Shown piece by piece: positions 55,929 through 64,000 of a DNA stretch of 64,000 nucleotides. Below the pieces are notes generated by a model that worked only from the letters and a program-made list of their open reading frames with translations, made no database searches and was not told the origin of the DNA. Each line of letters opens with the position of its first letter. Within the stretch, counting starts at the first letter, position 1. Source of the stretch: Nitrosomonadales bacterium (GTDB lineage Bacteria > Pseudomonadota > Gammaproteobacteria > Burkholderiales > Gallionellaceae); contig JACPYR010000017.1 in NCBI GenBank assembly GCA_016195965.1, forward strand, positions 28,134 through 92,133. The letters run 5' to 3'. The translations under genes and the position numbers were made by a program.

Positions 55929-57554
55929 ATGCCGTCCTCTGATGACCTTCTTCATCGGCTCAAGGAGCTCAATGAGATAGGCATCGCTCTCTCGCAACAG
56001 CGCGATCTCAATAGTTTACTGGAAACTATTCTGGTGGCGGCGATGCGCATTACCCATGCCGATGCGGGCACGCTTTATTTGTACGATCAAGAACGGCAAC
56101 TGCTGCGTTTTGAAATTTTACGCAACAAGACACTAAATAAGGCGATGGGGGGGACCAGTGGTGTTCCGATTGCATTCGATCCAATCCAGCTTTATGACGA
56201 AACCGGTAAGCCCAATCATGCCATGGTGGTCAGTTATTCGGCACTGAGCGGTGAAACGGTGAATATTTCCGATGCCTATGCGGTTGAAGGGTACGATTTT
56301 TCCGGCACCAAAAAGTTTGATGCGATGACGGGTTATCGTTCCCAGTCCTTCCTGACCGTACCGATGCGTAACCACGAGCGTCAAATTATCGGCGTATTGC
56401 AACTGATCAATGCGCAGGATCAGCAGAGCGGTGCGATCATTGCTTTTTCGAGGGATAACCAGCAATTGCTGGAATCGTTGGCTTCGCAGGCGGCCATAGC
56501 ATTGACTAATCGCCATCTGATCAACCAACTGGAGGAATTATTCGAAGCCTTCATTCAACTTATCAATACTGCGATTGACGACAAGTCGCCTTATACCGGG
56601 GGGCATTGCGCACGCGTGCCGGCACTGACCATGATGTTGGCTGAAGCGGTTAACCGCACCAAGACCGGGCCACTCAAAGATTTTGTGTTGACTGACAAAG
56701 ATCGCCATGAACTGAAGATTGCGGGCTTGTTGCATGACTGCGGAAAAATTACCACACCGGTACACGTGGTGGATAAGGCAACTAAACTTCATACCCTGTT
56801 CGATCGGATTCATTTGTTGGATACGCGTTTCGAGGTGCTTAAACGCGATGCCGAAATTGCCATGTTGTACGAGATTGCGGAAGCGGGTGCAGATGTGCCG
56901 CGTATCGAATCGGCACGCCAGGCTTATGCGGCGCAGGTGATGCAGTATGACCAAGACCGGGAGTTTTTGCGGTGCAGTAACGTCGGGAGCGAGGCGATGT
57001 CCGCCGAGTCACAGCAACGTGTGCGTCAGATTGCCAGCTATCAATGGTGCGACACCGATGGAAAAATGGGCAATTTTCTCAGTGAGGAGGAAATCGAAAA
57101 TCTTACAATACGCTCTGGCACATTGACCGCAGCAGAACGGGAAATCATCAATCATCACATTGATGTCACGATCAAAATGCTGGAATCATTGCCTTGGCCC
57201 AGCCATCTTAAAAATGTTCCCGAATATGCGGGAGGACATCACGAGCGCATGGATGGGAAAGGCTATCCGCGCGGGTTAACGCGCGAACAGATGTCGGTAC
57301 AGGCCAGGGTCATGGGGATTGCCGATATTTTCGAGGCGCTGACCGCCAAGGATAGGCCTTACAAGAAAGGCAAAACGCTTACAGAATCCTTGACCATACT
57401 CGGCAAGTTCAGGCTTGGTGGTCATATCGATCCGGATTTATTCGATATCTTCATGCGCGAAAAGGTCTATCTGGACTATGCCAGGCAATTCCTGGCACCT
57501 GAGCAGATAGATGAAGTTGACTTGAGTAAAATTCCCGGCATTAACTGGAACTAA
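55929..57554 (+). CDS. GAF and HD-GYP domain protein, predicted c-di-GMP phosphodiesterase
   Basis: The 541-aa protein has a GAF domain (about 20-195; ITHADAGTLYLYDQERQLLR) and an HD-GYP domain with the metal motif LLHDCGK (near 268) and HHERMDGKGYPRGL (near 434). A region of about 100 residues between the HD and GYP parts (containing IASYQWCDTDG) is longer than usual. HD-GYP enzymes hydrolyse c-di-GMP to pGpG/GMP. It starts 9 nt after the PilB-like gene, linking c-di-GMP turnover to pilus function. Confidence 0.9.
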   Translation: MPSSDDLLHRLKELNEIGIALSQQRDLNSLLETILVAAMRITHADAGTLYLYDQERQLLRFEILRNKTLNKAMGGTSGVPIAFDPIQLYDETGKPNHAMVVSYSALSGETVNISDAYAVEGYDFSGTKKFDAMTGYRSQSFLTVPMRNHERQIIGVLQLINAQDQQSGAIIAFSRDNQQLLESLASQAAIALTNRHLINQLEELFEAFIQLINTAIDDKSPYTGGHCARVPALTMMLAEAVNRTKTGPLKDFVLTDKDRHELKIAGLLHDCGKITTPVHVVDKATKLHTLFDRIHLLDTRFEVLKRDAEIAMLYEIAEAGADVPRIESARQAYAAQVMQYDQDREFLRCSNVGSEAMSAESQQRVRQIASYQWCDTDGKMGNFLSEEEIENLTIRSGTLTAAEREIINHHIDVTIKMLESLPWPSHLKNVPEYAGGHHERMDGKGYPRGLTREQMSVQARVMGIADIFEALTAKDRPYKKGKTLTESLTILGKFRLGGHIDPDLFDIFMREKVYLDYARQFLAPEQIDEVDLSKIPGINWN

Positions 57555-57696
57555 CCACAGCAGGGTGTGAGCGGACGAAATTTGTCAGTCGAGTGACCAA
57601 TATGGTTGTGAGAGAGCGTGCATAATATTAAACGTGCTATTGAAATATAATATATTTAACAATTGGTTAAATAAGTGTGGGTGGATTTTTAGATGG

Positions 57697-57712
57697 GGGC
57701 ATAGTTATTGCT
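57697..57712 (+). promoter_or_regulatory. Candidate sigma-54 promoter of pilA
   Basis: GGGCAT-N5-TTGCT matches the sigma-54 consensus (GG at -24, GC at -12) except for the first T. It lies 117 nt before the pilA start. Major pilin genes are commonly sigma-54 dependent (PilS/PilR). Confidence 0.6.
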
Positions 57713-57766
57713 GTAAGGTTCATGTAAGTTTTTAGTAAGGTCTGTGTAAGATTCAGTAAGGTTGTA
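57713..57766 (+). repeat. Five phased GTAAG repeats in the pilA leader
   Basis: GTAAG occurs five times at 11, 11, 11 and 10-nt intervals (57713-57766), directly after the sigma-54-like promoter. The helical spacing suggests cooperative protein binding on one DNA face or a leader RNA feature. The rest of the 274-nt gap before pilA shows nothing else. Confidence 0.55.
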
Positions 57767-57828
57767 ATGTGCGAAATAGCGTGTTTAACCAAACTCGAAT
57801 TCAACCAAACTATAAGGAGCCCTACAAC

Positions 57829-58359
57829 ATGAAAAACATCCAAAAAGGTTTTACCCTGATCGAATTGATGATCGTCGTGGCGATCATCGGCATTCTGGCC
57901 GCGGTGGCGATCCCGGCTTACGGCGATTACACCGCTCGCGCTCAAGTTGCGGAAGCCTTCACGCTGCTGGACGGCCTGAAAACCCCGCTGACCGAAATAA
58001 CCATGTCCAGCGGCACCAGCGCATTCGGTTTACAATGCACCGGCACGGGAGCGACTGTTTGCAATGCCAATGCCAGCGGTGTGACCGGCATCTTTACCGG
58101 CAAATATGTTGATTCGGTGTATACCCCTGACAATAACGGCACCAGCACCTCGCTCGTGGCCCAGTTCAAGACTACGGGTGTCAGTTCCAAGATTTCCGGC
58201 ATGAAAGTGCACTTGTATTTCAACCCGCAAAGTGGCTCCTGGACCTGCGCCAATGGTGACGCTACCGCAGGCGAAACAGCTGTCGCTGCCAGCAGTGTAG
58301 TAGCTACAACCGGTGTTAATCCACTGCCCGCCAACGTGTTGCCCAAGTCTTGCGGTTAG
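57829..58359 (+). CDS. pilA: Major type IV pilin PilA
   Basis: The 176-aa prepilin begins MKNIQKG, cleaved before F in [20 protein letters not shown], the conserved hydrophobic stalk with Glu5. The mature globular head has cysteines forming a C-terminal disulfide loop (SWTCANGD ... PKSCG) and a second pair near [15 protein letters not shown] precedes the ATG. The longer frame upstream of this ATG is not used. Confidence 0.95.
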   Translation: MKNIQKGFTLIELMIVVAIIGILAAVAIPAYGDYTARAQVAEAFTLLDGLKTPLTEITMSSGTSAFGLQCTGTGATVCNANASGVTGIFTGKYVDSVYTPDNNGTSTSLVAQFKTTGVSSKISGMKVHLYFNPQSGSWTCANGDATAGETAVAASSVVATTGVNPLPANVLPKSCG

Positions 58360-58391
58360 ACTTGCCTGAGTGACCTTCAGGTAAGTAAAGC

Positions 58392-58420
58392 AAAAAGCCC
58401 CTCGCAAGAGGGGCTTTTTA
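58392..58420 (+). terminator. Intrinsic terminator after pilA
   Basis: AAAAAGCCCCTC-GCAA-GAGGGGCTTTTT forms a 12-bp stem with a GCAA tetraloop and T-run. The A-run on the other arm makes it bidirectional, so it also serves the convergent protease gene. Confidence 0.9.
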
Positions 58421-58437
58421 TTGCGGTGTTTGAAATG

Positions 58438-59874
58438 CTAAGGTTTGCCGCGCACGTTCAGCATATCGCGTAATTCACGCAAATCGCTTTCTATTGTCGA
58501 GAGTTGATAAAAACTTCCATCTGCTTGTTTGGCCAATTCCAGTTGTTCGATCGCGGCGTACAGGTTACCCTGCCAGGCATAGCTGTATGCCTGCGCCTGA
58601 TGCTGTTCAAGGATTTTTCCCTGCATGGCGTAAGCGCGGGCTTGCAGGTCATATAATGCGACATCTCTGGGATGACGCGTGAGTTGGTCGGTGAGCAGCT
58701 TGATGGCGGTTTCCGCATGGTTGTTTTGCAGCAGCAGATCGGCATAGTCATAAATCAAGGCGCGGTGTTGCGGAAAGAGTTGAACCGCAGCCCGATAAAA
58801 CTTTAATGCCTCGGAATAATTTTTCGTGGCGCGCAGTGCCTGTCCCGCGAGTGTTTCTATCATCGGGTTAATTTTAGCTTTCAAATATGTTCTGGCCTGT
58901 TGGCGCAAAATGGCCAATTCTTGCGTGGCCCGGTCGAGCTGGTTGTCGCGCAACAGCGCGCTGACCAATCCGTAGCGTTGCGCAATCGGGTTGCCATAAT
59001 GTTGCGCCCCCAGCGCGTCGCTGAAATAGGCGATAGCTTCCGGCGCGGTCTTTTGCGCGGCGATGAGTTTAGTGCGCACCAACTGAAAATCGATGCTATC
59101 CGGGATCAGGGTGTAGGGCTGATTGTGCGTGCGATCTTCGATTTCGGCAATGCGGTCACTGGTGATCGGGTGGGTGCGCATATAGTTCGGTGCATTGCTG
59201 TCCAGCAGGCGCGTGGATTTTTGCAACCTATCCAAAAATTCCGGCATGGCGTGGGTGTTAAAGCCGGATTTTTGCAATAGCTGGAGACCGATGCGATCCG
59301 CTTCCTTTTCGTAAGCGCGGGTAAAGTTGAGCTGTTTCTGTATATTGCCAGCCTGTACGCCGAGGATAGTAGCTTCTGCCGCTTGCGGGTTGGTGCGTGC
59401 GGCGAGTATGGCGATGGCGATCGCCGCCATCGAAAGCAGGCCATCACCCTGCTGCCCTTCTATCATGCGTGCCAGATGATGTTGCGTGACATGTGAAATT
59501 TCGTGACTGAGTACGGATGCCAACTCCGATTCGCTTTGTGTGATGAGCAATAGTCCGGCATTGACACCGATAAAACCACCCGGTAACGCAAACGCGTTGA
59601 CGCCATAATCATTGACCGCAAAAAATTCAAAATCGAGCGAAGGTTCAGGGCTATTTTCGACCAGCTTGGCGCCAAGCTGATTCAGGTAATCATTGATTTC
59701 TGCATCGTCCAGATATTGCTTGCTGGCGCGTATCTGCATCATGCTCTGCTGACCTATCTGGCGCTCCTGCAGCGGGGTGAGCACGGCCTGCGAGACATCG
59801 CCCAGGTCGGGAAGGCCATCGCTAAAGGCCAAAGCGGGCATACCCAGCAATAGCAGCAGGATCATTTTTTTCAT
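58438..59874 (-). CDS. bepA: Periplasmic M48 metalloprotease, BepA/YfgC-like
   Basis: The 478-aa protein has a signal peptide (MILLLLLGMPALAFS), an M48 domain with zinc motif HEISH (VLSHEISHVTQHH), third ligand region EKEADRIGLQLL, and a C-terminal TPR-like helical region (YSEALKFYRAAVQLFPQHRA). BepA assists LptD/outer-membrane assembly and degrades misfolded proteins. An ATG eight codons upstream is possible; 59874 gives a tighter signal peptide. It is convergent with pilA and interrupts the signalling cluster. Confidence 0.9.
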   Translation of the reverse strand: MKKMILLLLLGMPALAFSDGLPDLGDVSQAVLTPLQERQIGQQSMMQIRASKQYLDDAEINDYLNQLGAKLVENSPEPSLDFEFFAVNDYGVNAFALPGGFIGVNAGLLLITQSESELASVLSHEISHVTQHHLARMIEGQQGDGLLSMAAIAIAILAARTNPQAAEATILGVQAGNIQKQLNFTRAYEKEADRIGLQLLQKSGFNTHAMPEFLDRLQKSTRLLDSNAPNYMRTHPITSDRIAEIEDRTHNQPYTLIPDSIDFQLVRTKLIAAQKTAPEAIAYFSDALGAQHYGNPIAQRYGLVSALLRDNQLDRATQELAILRQQARTYLKAKINPMIETLAGQALRATKNYSEALKFYRAAVQLFPQHRALIYDYADLLLQNNHAETAIKLLTDQLTRHPRDVALYDLQARAYAMQGKILEQHQAQAYSYAWQGNLYAAIEQLELAKQADGSFYQLSTIESDLRELRDMLNVRGKP

Positions 59875-60014
59875 GGGCACTATGATAGTTGCTTTCATGA
59901 ACGGATCATATGGGAGTGCACGTTACAATTGTTTCAGGAGCCATACTTTCTTCTTATAGACAGCGCCCGACAAAATGCGCAGAATGAAACGATTATTTAA
60001 TTCCGAATCAGGAA

Positions 60015-61325
60015 ATGGACAAAATAGGCAAATATGAAACCGTACGCGTGCTGGGTACCGGCGCGACCAGCACAGTGTACCTTGCTATCGATCCGTTCAA
60101 CAAGCAGCAGGTCGCGATCAAGCTATTCGATCTGGGGATGCTGCGCGACCCCAATCTCGCCAAGATTTACCGGAAATTATTGATGACGGAAGCGTCGTTG
60201 GCGGGCAAGTTATCCCATCCGCATATTGCAAAGATTCTGGATGCGGTGATGGAAGGTGATGTTAATTATGTGGTGATGGAATACGTCGAGGGGAGCACGC
60301 TGGAGCAATACGCCGAGGTAGATACGTTGCTGCCGATCAGCACCATCGCGGAAATCACCTATAAGTGCTGCAAGGCTCTCGAGTATGCTCAATACCAAGG
60401 GGTGATCCATCGCGATATCAAACCTGCCAATATTTTGTTGCAGGGTGAAACCGATATCAAGATATCGGATTTTGGTTCGGCAGCCTTGCAGAACCAGCAA
60501 ACTACGCAAGTGACCGGCATAGGCTCCCCGGCCTATATGTCGCCGGAACAAGTCAAGGAATTGAAGCTGACGCATCAAACTGACATTTATTCGCTGGGTG
60601 TCGTAATGTACAAGCTGCTCACCGGCAAACTGCCCTTCGACGCGAGCAATAATTACAGCATGATTTATCACATCATCAATATCGATCCGCCTCCTCCGAG
60701 CACTTTTCGCCCGGAAACCCCGGGGGAGTTGGATGCAATTGTGCTGCGAGCCATGGAGAAGGATACGGCCAAGCGCTACCAGACCTGGGATGAGTTCGCC
60801 AACGATCTGGTCGGCTTCTTCAGTCACTCAATCTCGGCCAAAAAAGAAATATTTGACACAGAAAAATTCGACACATTGCGCAGCCTGGCATTTTTCAAGA
60901 ACTTCAGTGATGTGGAGCTGTGGGAGGTATTGCGCATCAGCGCATGGCGAAAAGTTCCGGAATCCGAATACATCCTCCATGAAGGTCAGGCGGGCAGCTC
61001 TTTTTATGTTTTGGGGCAAGGCACGGTGCGCGTGTCCAAGCAGGGCAGGTTGTTGAGCCTCTTGCATCGCGGCGATTGTTTTGGTGAAATGGCGCACCTT
61101 TTGGAGCATGAATGTAAACGCAGCACGGATGTGATCGCCAAGAGCGATGTGGTGCTGATCGAAATCGATCCGGATGTGCTGAAACATGCGACATCCGGGT
61201 GCAGGCTGCAATTCGACGACGCTTTTTTGCGTATGCTGGTCAAGCGCTTGTCGGTTGCGAATACCCGAATCTCGCACTTGCTGGCTGATCATAATCCCAT
61301 AGAAGATGAACAAGGAAATACTTAG
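60015..61325 (+). CDS. Ser/Thr protein kinase fused to a cyclic-nucleotide-binding domain
   Basis: The 436-aa soluble protein joins a eukaryotic-like kinase (about 5-270) to a C-terminal cNMP-binding domain (about 285-405). Kinase motifs: G-loop LGTGATSTVYLA, K36, HRDIKPAN (D134), DFG (152-154), SPEQ. The cyclic-nucleotide pocket retains FGEMA (G357, E358) and R369-S370 in the phosphate-binding cassette, so ligand binding is expected. This is the domain set of cyclic-nucleotide-dependent kinases such as PKG, in reverse order. A cAMP cyclase/phosphodiesterase pair lies 7-8 kb upstream. It partly overlaps in sequence with the alternative start of the rhodanese gene. Confidence 0.9.
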   Translation: MDKIGKYETVRVLGTGATSTVYLAIDPFNKQQVAIKLFDLGMLRDPNLAKIYRKLLMTEASLAGKLSHPHIAKILDAVMEGDVNYVVMEYVEGSTLEQYAEVDTLLPISTIAEITYKCCKALEYAQYQGVIHRDIKPANILLQGETDIKISDFGSAALQNQQTTQVTGIGSPAYMSPEQVKELKLTHQTDIYSLGVVMYKLLTGKLPFDASNNYSMIYHIINIDPPPPSTFRPETPGELDAIVLRAMEKDTAKRYQTWDEFANDLVGFFSHSISAKKEIFDTEKFDTLRSLAFFKNFSDVELWEVLRISAWRKVPESEYILHEGQAGSSFYVLGQGTVRVSKQGRLLSLLHRGDCFGEMAHLLEHECKRSTDVIAKSDVVLIEIDPDVLKHATSGCRLQFDDAFLRMLVKRLSVANTRISHLLADHNPIEDEQGNT

Positions 61326-61329
61326 CGCC

Positions 61330-61653
61330 ATGAATATGAACGGATTCAAAAATCTTTCTGCAGCAGAATTGCATGCGAAACTGGAGCAGGGCGGTGCACG
61401 CTTGTTGGATGTGCGCACCGATGCGGAAATTGCGCAGGGGAAAATTCCACAGGGTGAGCCGCTGCCTTTGCATCTTATCCCGTTGCGGCTGGGGGAAATG
61501 GACAAGAAGACCGCCACGGTTTTTTATTGCCGTTCGGGCGGGCGCTCTGCACAGGCTGCCGCATTTGCCGCAGCGAACGGTTTTACCGATGTGTACAACC
61601 TGCAAGGCGGCATCATAGCTTGGGCTAACGCCGGGATGCCGGTAAGCATGTGA
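61330..61653 (+). CDS. Rhodanese-like sulfurtransferase
   Basis: The 107-aa single-domain rhodanese has active-site loop CRSGGRS and ARLLDVRTDAEIAQGKIP at the N-terminal signature. The ATG at 61330 begins just after the kinase stop; 61306 is possible and would overlap the kinase. Coupled to the TusA-like gene by TGATG, suggesting sulfur relay. Confidence 0.88.
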   Translation: MNMNGFKNLSAAELHAKLEQGGARLLDVRTDAEIAQGKIPQGEPLPLHLIPLRLGEMDKKTATVFYCRSGGRSAQAAAFAAANGFTDVYNLQGGIIAWANAGMPVSM

Positions 61654-61880
61654 TGGATTTCGATCTTGATCTGGATGCGCGTAATTTGAGTTGTCCCTTG
61701 CCGATCCTGCGTGCCAAAAAATCGCTGTCCCAGATGGAAAGCGGTCAGGTGCTCAGAATCATAGCGACAGACAAAGGCGCGCCGAATGATTTCGCAGAAT
61801 TTTGCCGGAAGACCGGTAATGAACTGCTATCCTCGACTGCCAACGACGGCGAGTTTTTATTCCTGATACGCCGTCGTTGA
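61653..61880 (+). CDS. tusA: TusA-family sulfur carrier protein
   Basis: The 75-aa protein has the CPxP motif in LDARNLSCPLPILRAKKSL and RIIATDKGAPNDF, as in TusA/SirA sulfur carriers. It overlaps the rhodanese stop. Rhodanese-TusA pairs shuttle sulfane sulfur in sulfur oxidisers and tRNA thiolation. Confidence 0.9.
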   Translation: MDFDLDLDARNLSCPLPILRAKKSLSQMESGQVLRIIATDKGAPNDFAEFCRKTGNELLSSTANDGEFLFLIRRR

Positions 61881-61884
61881 TTTC

Positions 61885-64000
61885 CTAGCCGAGCTTGCTA
61901 CGTTGGGTTTGCAATTGCGTCAGCGTTGCGCCGAACTCTTCAAGCCGTTTCTTTTCCTGATCCACTACCGCTGCAGGTGCGCGTGCGACGAAGCTTTCGT
62001 TGCCGAGTTTTGCGTGTGCCTTGGCAATCTCGTTACTCAGGCGAGCAATCTCTTTATCCAGCCGCTCGCGCTCGGCTGCGATGTCGATCTCCACCTTCAG
62101 CATCAACTGGACGTTGCCGGCAATGGACACCGGGGCATCGCCTTCCGGCAGTTTGGCAACGACCAGCACTTCGCTCAATTTTGCGAGACTGCTGATGTAG
62201 GGGGCAAGCTTGTTCAGCATCGTTGCATCTCCGGCCGCAATGAGCGGCACGCGCGCCGCAGGCGACAGATTCATCTCGCTGCGCAGGCTGCGGCAGGCTG
62301 TGATCAGCTCCTGTAGCAGCGCGATCTGCGCGATAGCGGCATTGTTGATTTTGCTGCTGTCGGCTTGCGGATAGGCTTGCAGCATGATGCTCGCGCCGGA
62401 TTTCCCTGCCAGTGGGGCGACCGACTGCCACAACTCTTCGGTGATGAACGGGATGATGGGGTGAGCAAGGCGCAGGATGGTCTCCAGCACGCGCACCAGC
62501 GTGCGGCGCGTTGCGCGTTGCTGCGCAAGAATTGAAGAATTGATTTCCTCGTTCGCCCCCTCTCCCGCCGGGAGAGGGGTGGGGTGAGGGAGCGCCAGTT
62601 GCACTTTCGCCAGCTCCACATACCAGTCGCAGTAGGTGTTCCATACCAGTTCATACACGGTGCGCGCGGCCATGTCGAAGCGGTAATCGGCGAAGTGTGT
62701 CGCCATCTCCGCTTCGGCTTTTTGCAATTCGCCGATCATCCAGAGATCGGCAGCGGAAAATTCCAGCGGCAAGCTCTCGTCCAGGCCGACATCCTTGCCG
62801 TCACAGTTCATCAAAACAAAGCGGGTAGCATTCCACAGCTTGTTGCAGAAGTTGCGATAGCCCTCGCAGCGCTGCATGTCGAACTTGATGTCGCGCCCCG
62901 GAGAAGCGAGCGATGCGAACGTGAAGCGCAGCGCGTCGGTACCGTAGGCGGTGATGCCTTCCGGGAATTCTTTGCGGGTGCGCTTCTCGATCTTCTCTGC
63001 GTCCTTGGGATTCATCAGCCCGGTGGTGCGCTTCTTCACCAGCGCGTCGAGGTCGATGCCGTCGATCAGGTCGATCGGGTCCAGCACGTTACCTTTGGAC
63101 TTGGACATCTTCTGCCCTTCAGCATCGCGGATTAGGCCGTGCACGTATACGTCCCTGAATGGAATCTTGCCGGTGATGTGTTTGGTCATCATCACCATGC
63201 GCGCCACCCAGAAAAAGATGATGTCGAAGCCGGTGACCAGCACCGACGACGGCAGATATTTCTGCACGAATTCGTTCTGCGCATCGAAAGGCTTGCCTTC
63301 AATCCAGTCCAGCGTGGAGAACGGCCACAGCGCGGACGAGAACCAGGTGTCCAGCACGTCGTTGTCGCGGTCCAGCTGCCCGGCATACCCTGCCTTGTCG
63401 GCCAGCTTGCGTGCTTCGGCTTCGTCGCGCGCGACGAACACCTCGCCGTTCACCCCGTACCACGCGGGAATCTGGTGACCCCACCACAGTTGGCGCGAGA
63501 TGCACCAGTCCTGGATGTTGTTCAGCCACTGGTTATAGGTGTTCACCCAGTTCTCGGGATGGAACTTGATCTCGCCCGAGGCCACGCATTCCAGCGCCTG
63601 CTCGGTGATGGATTTTCCTTCAGGGTTGTCCTGCGTTTTGGGTGCCGGCTTGCTCATCGCGACGAACCACTGGTCGGTCAGCATCGGCTCGATCACCGCG
63701 TTGGTGCGGTCTCCGCGCGGCACCTTGAGTTTGTGCTTGTCGGCTTTGACGAATAGCCCGGCGGCTTCAAGGTCGCTCACGATTTGTTTGCGCGCATCGA
63801 AGCGGTCCATGCCGCGATATTTTTCCGGCGCATGATCGTTGATCTTCGCATCCAGCGTCAGGATGGAAATCATCTCCAGCTTGTGGCGTTGCCCCACCGC
63901 ATAGTCGTTGAAATCATGAGCGGGCGTGACCTTGACCACTCCGGTGCCGAACTCGCGGTCCACGTATTCGTCGGCGATCACGGGGATGCTGCGGCCACAC
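61885..64000 (-). CDS. valS: Valyl-tRNA synthetase (partial, N-terminus off the window)
   Basis: About 705 C-terminal residues are present on the minus strand, continuing past the right edge in [14 protein letters not shown]. The editing-domain sequence [24 protein letters not shown], the anticodon-binding region ([20 protein letters not shown]) and the C-terminal coiled coil ([19 protein letters not shown]) are intact. The HIGH motif lies outside. In the anticodon-binding domain, an in-frame insert around [16 protein letters not shown] separates ELAKVQLA from QQRATRRT, which are near-adjacent in relatives. Confidence 0.96.
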   Translation of the reverse strand, partial: CGRSIPVIADEYVDREFGTGVVKVTPAHDFNDYAVGQRHKLEMISILTLDAKINDHAPEKYRGMDRFDARKQIVSDLEAAGLFVKADKHKLKVPRGDRTNAVIEPMLTDQWFVAMSKPAPKTQDNPEGKSITEQALECVASGEIKFHPENWVNTYNQWLNNIQDWCISRQLWWGHQIPAWYGVNGEVFVARDEAEARKLADKAGYAGQLDRDNDVLDTWFSSALWPFSTLDWIEGKPFDAQNEFVQKYLPSSVLVTGFDIIFFWVARMVMMTKHITGKIPFRDVYVHGLIRDAEGQKMSKSKGNVLDPIDLIDGIDLDALVKKRTTGLMNPKDAEKIEKRTRKEFPEGITAYGTDALRFTFASLASPGRDIKFDMQRCEGYRNFCNKLWNATRFVLMNCDGKDVGLDESLPLEFSAADLWMIGELQKAEAEMATHFADYRFDMAARTVYELVWNTYCDWYVELAKVQLALPHPTPLPAGEGANEEINSSILAQQRATRRTLVRVLETILRLAHPIIPFITEELWQSVAPLAGKSGASIMLQAYPQADSSKINNAAIAQIALLQELITACRSLRSEMNLSPAARVPLIAAGDATMLNKLAPYISSLAKLSEVLVVAKLPEGDAPVSIAGNVQLMLKVEIDIAAERERLDKEIARLSNEIAKAHAKLGNESFVARAPAAVVDQEKKRLEEFGATLTQLQTQRSKLG
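62557..62590. repeat. Palindromic repeat inserted in frame in valS
   Basis: CCCCTCTCCC (62557-62566) pairs with GGGAGAGGGG (62570-62579) over a 3-nt loop, followed by TGGGGTGAGGG. This is the dispersed intergenic repeat type common in proteobacteria, here translated as PLPAGEG. No stop or frame change results. Confidence 0.75.

Overview
The window looks like chromosomal DNA of a betaproteobacterium, most likely a Nitrosomonadales/Gallionellaceae-type, sulfur- or iron-oxidising chemolithotroph. This is inferred from betaproteobacterial gene order (lolB-ispE-tRNA-Gln-prs-rplY, M16-M16-rsmD-coaD-fdx, ftsY-ftsE-ftsX, ybgC-tolQRAB-pal), a type I sulfide:quinone oxidoreductase beside a c4-type dihaem cytochrome, and TusA/rhodanese proteins. 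No database search was possible.

Layout. 1-5139: ychF (partial), sqr, cytochrome c, pth, a small lipoprotein and mutM. 5118-14654: a 9.5-kb integrative element inserted exactly in the first codons of mutM, bounded by 22-bp direct repeats (one mismatch) and paired integrase arm-site-like repeats. It carries a tyrosine integrase, a DUF4258/Xre pair, a RadC-like protein with a structured leader, an unknown 444-aa protein, an AlpA-like regulator, a primase-helicase-like protein followed by an origin-like iteron palindrome, a Nu1/TerS-like protein and a DUF4236 membrane protein. It has no capsid, tail or conjugation genes, so a phage satellite is a reasonable hypothesis. 14922-18010: a Gld-type ABC exporter. 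18081-25114: TPR lipoprotein, lolB, a radical SAM enzyme, ispE with a 33-codon in-frame insertion, tRNA-Gln, prs and rplY. 25253-32783: phosphoesterase, ferredoxin, coaD, rsmD, an M16 peptidase pair and ftsYEX. 32819-33498: three unknown small genes, each with a Shine-Dalgarno site. 33988-41383: ruvB, the Tol-Pal operon, then cpoB and queE joined by an apparent deletion, and queC. 41402-41660: a tRNA-Lys/tRNA-Thr unit. 41874-45827: lipoprotein, sucCD, TerC-family protein, UspA. 45833-45982: a 150-bp MITE with perfect 59-bp inverted repeats and an ATTA target duplication.

46132-61325 is the most interesting housekeeping-flanked block. It holds a CHASE2 Ser/Thr kinase, PP2C phosphatase, FHA protein, CHASE2 class III adenylate cyclase, class II-type cAMP phosphodiesterase, a 38-aa ORF, a GAF-fused PilB-like ATPase, a GAF/HD-GYP protein and a major pilin behind a sigma-54-like promoter. 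After an oppositely oriented BepA-like protease comes a second Ser/Thr kinase fused to a cyclic-nucleotide-binding domain. Together these could form a cAMP/phosphorylation/c-di-GMP circuit acting on type IV pili, including a bacterial analogue of cAMP-dependent protein kinase. The window ends with rhodanese, TusA and a partial valS that contains another in-frame palindromic insertion.

Other oddities: FtsY has DTARR in place of DTAGR, rsmD lacks a usual start codon for its conserved N-terminus, and about 211 nt separate tolQ from tolR.
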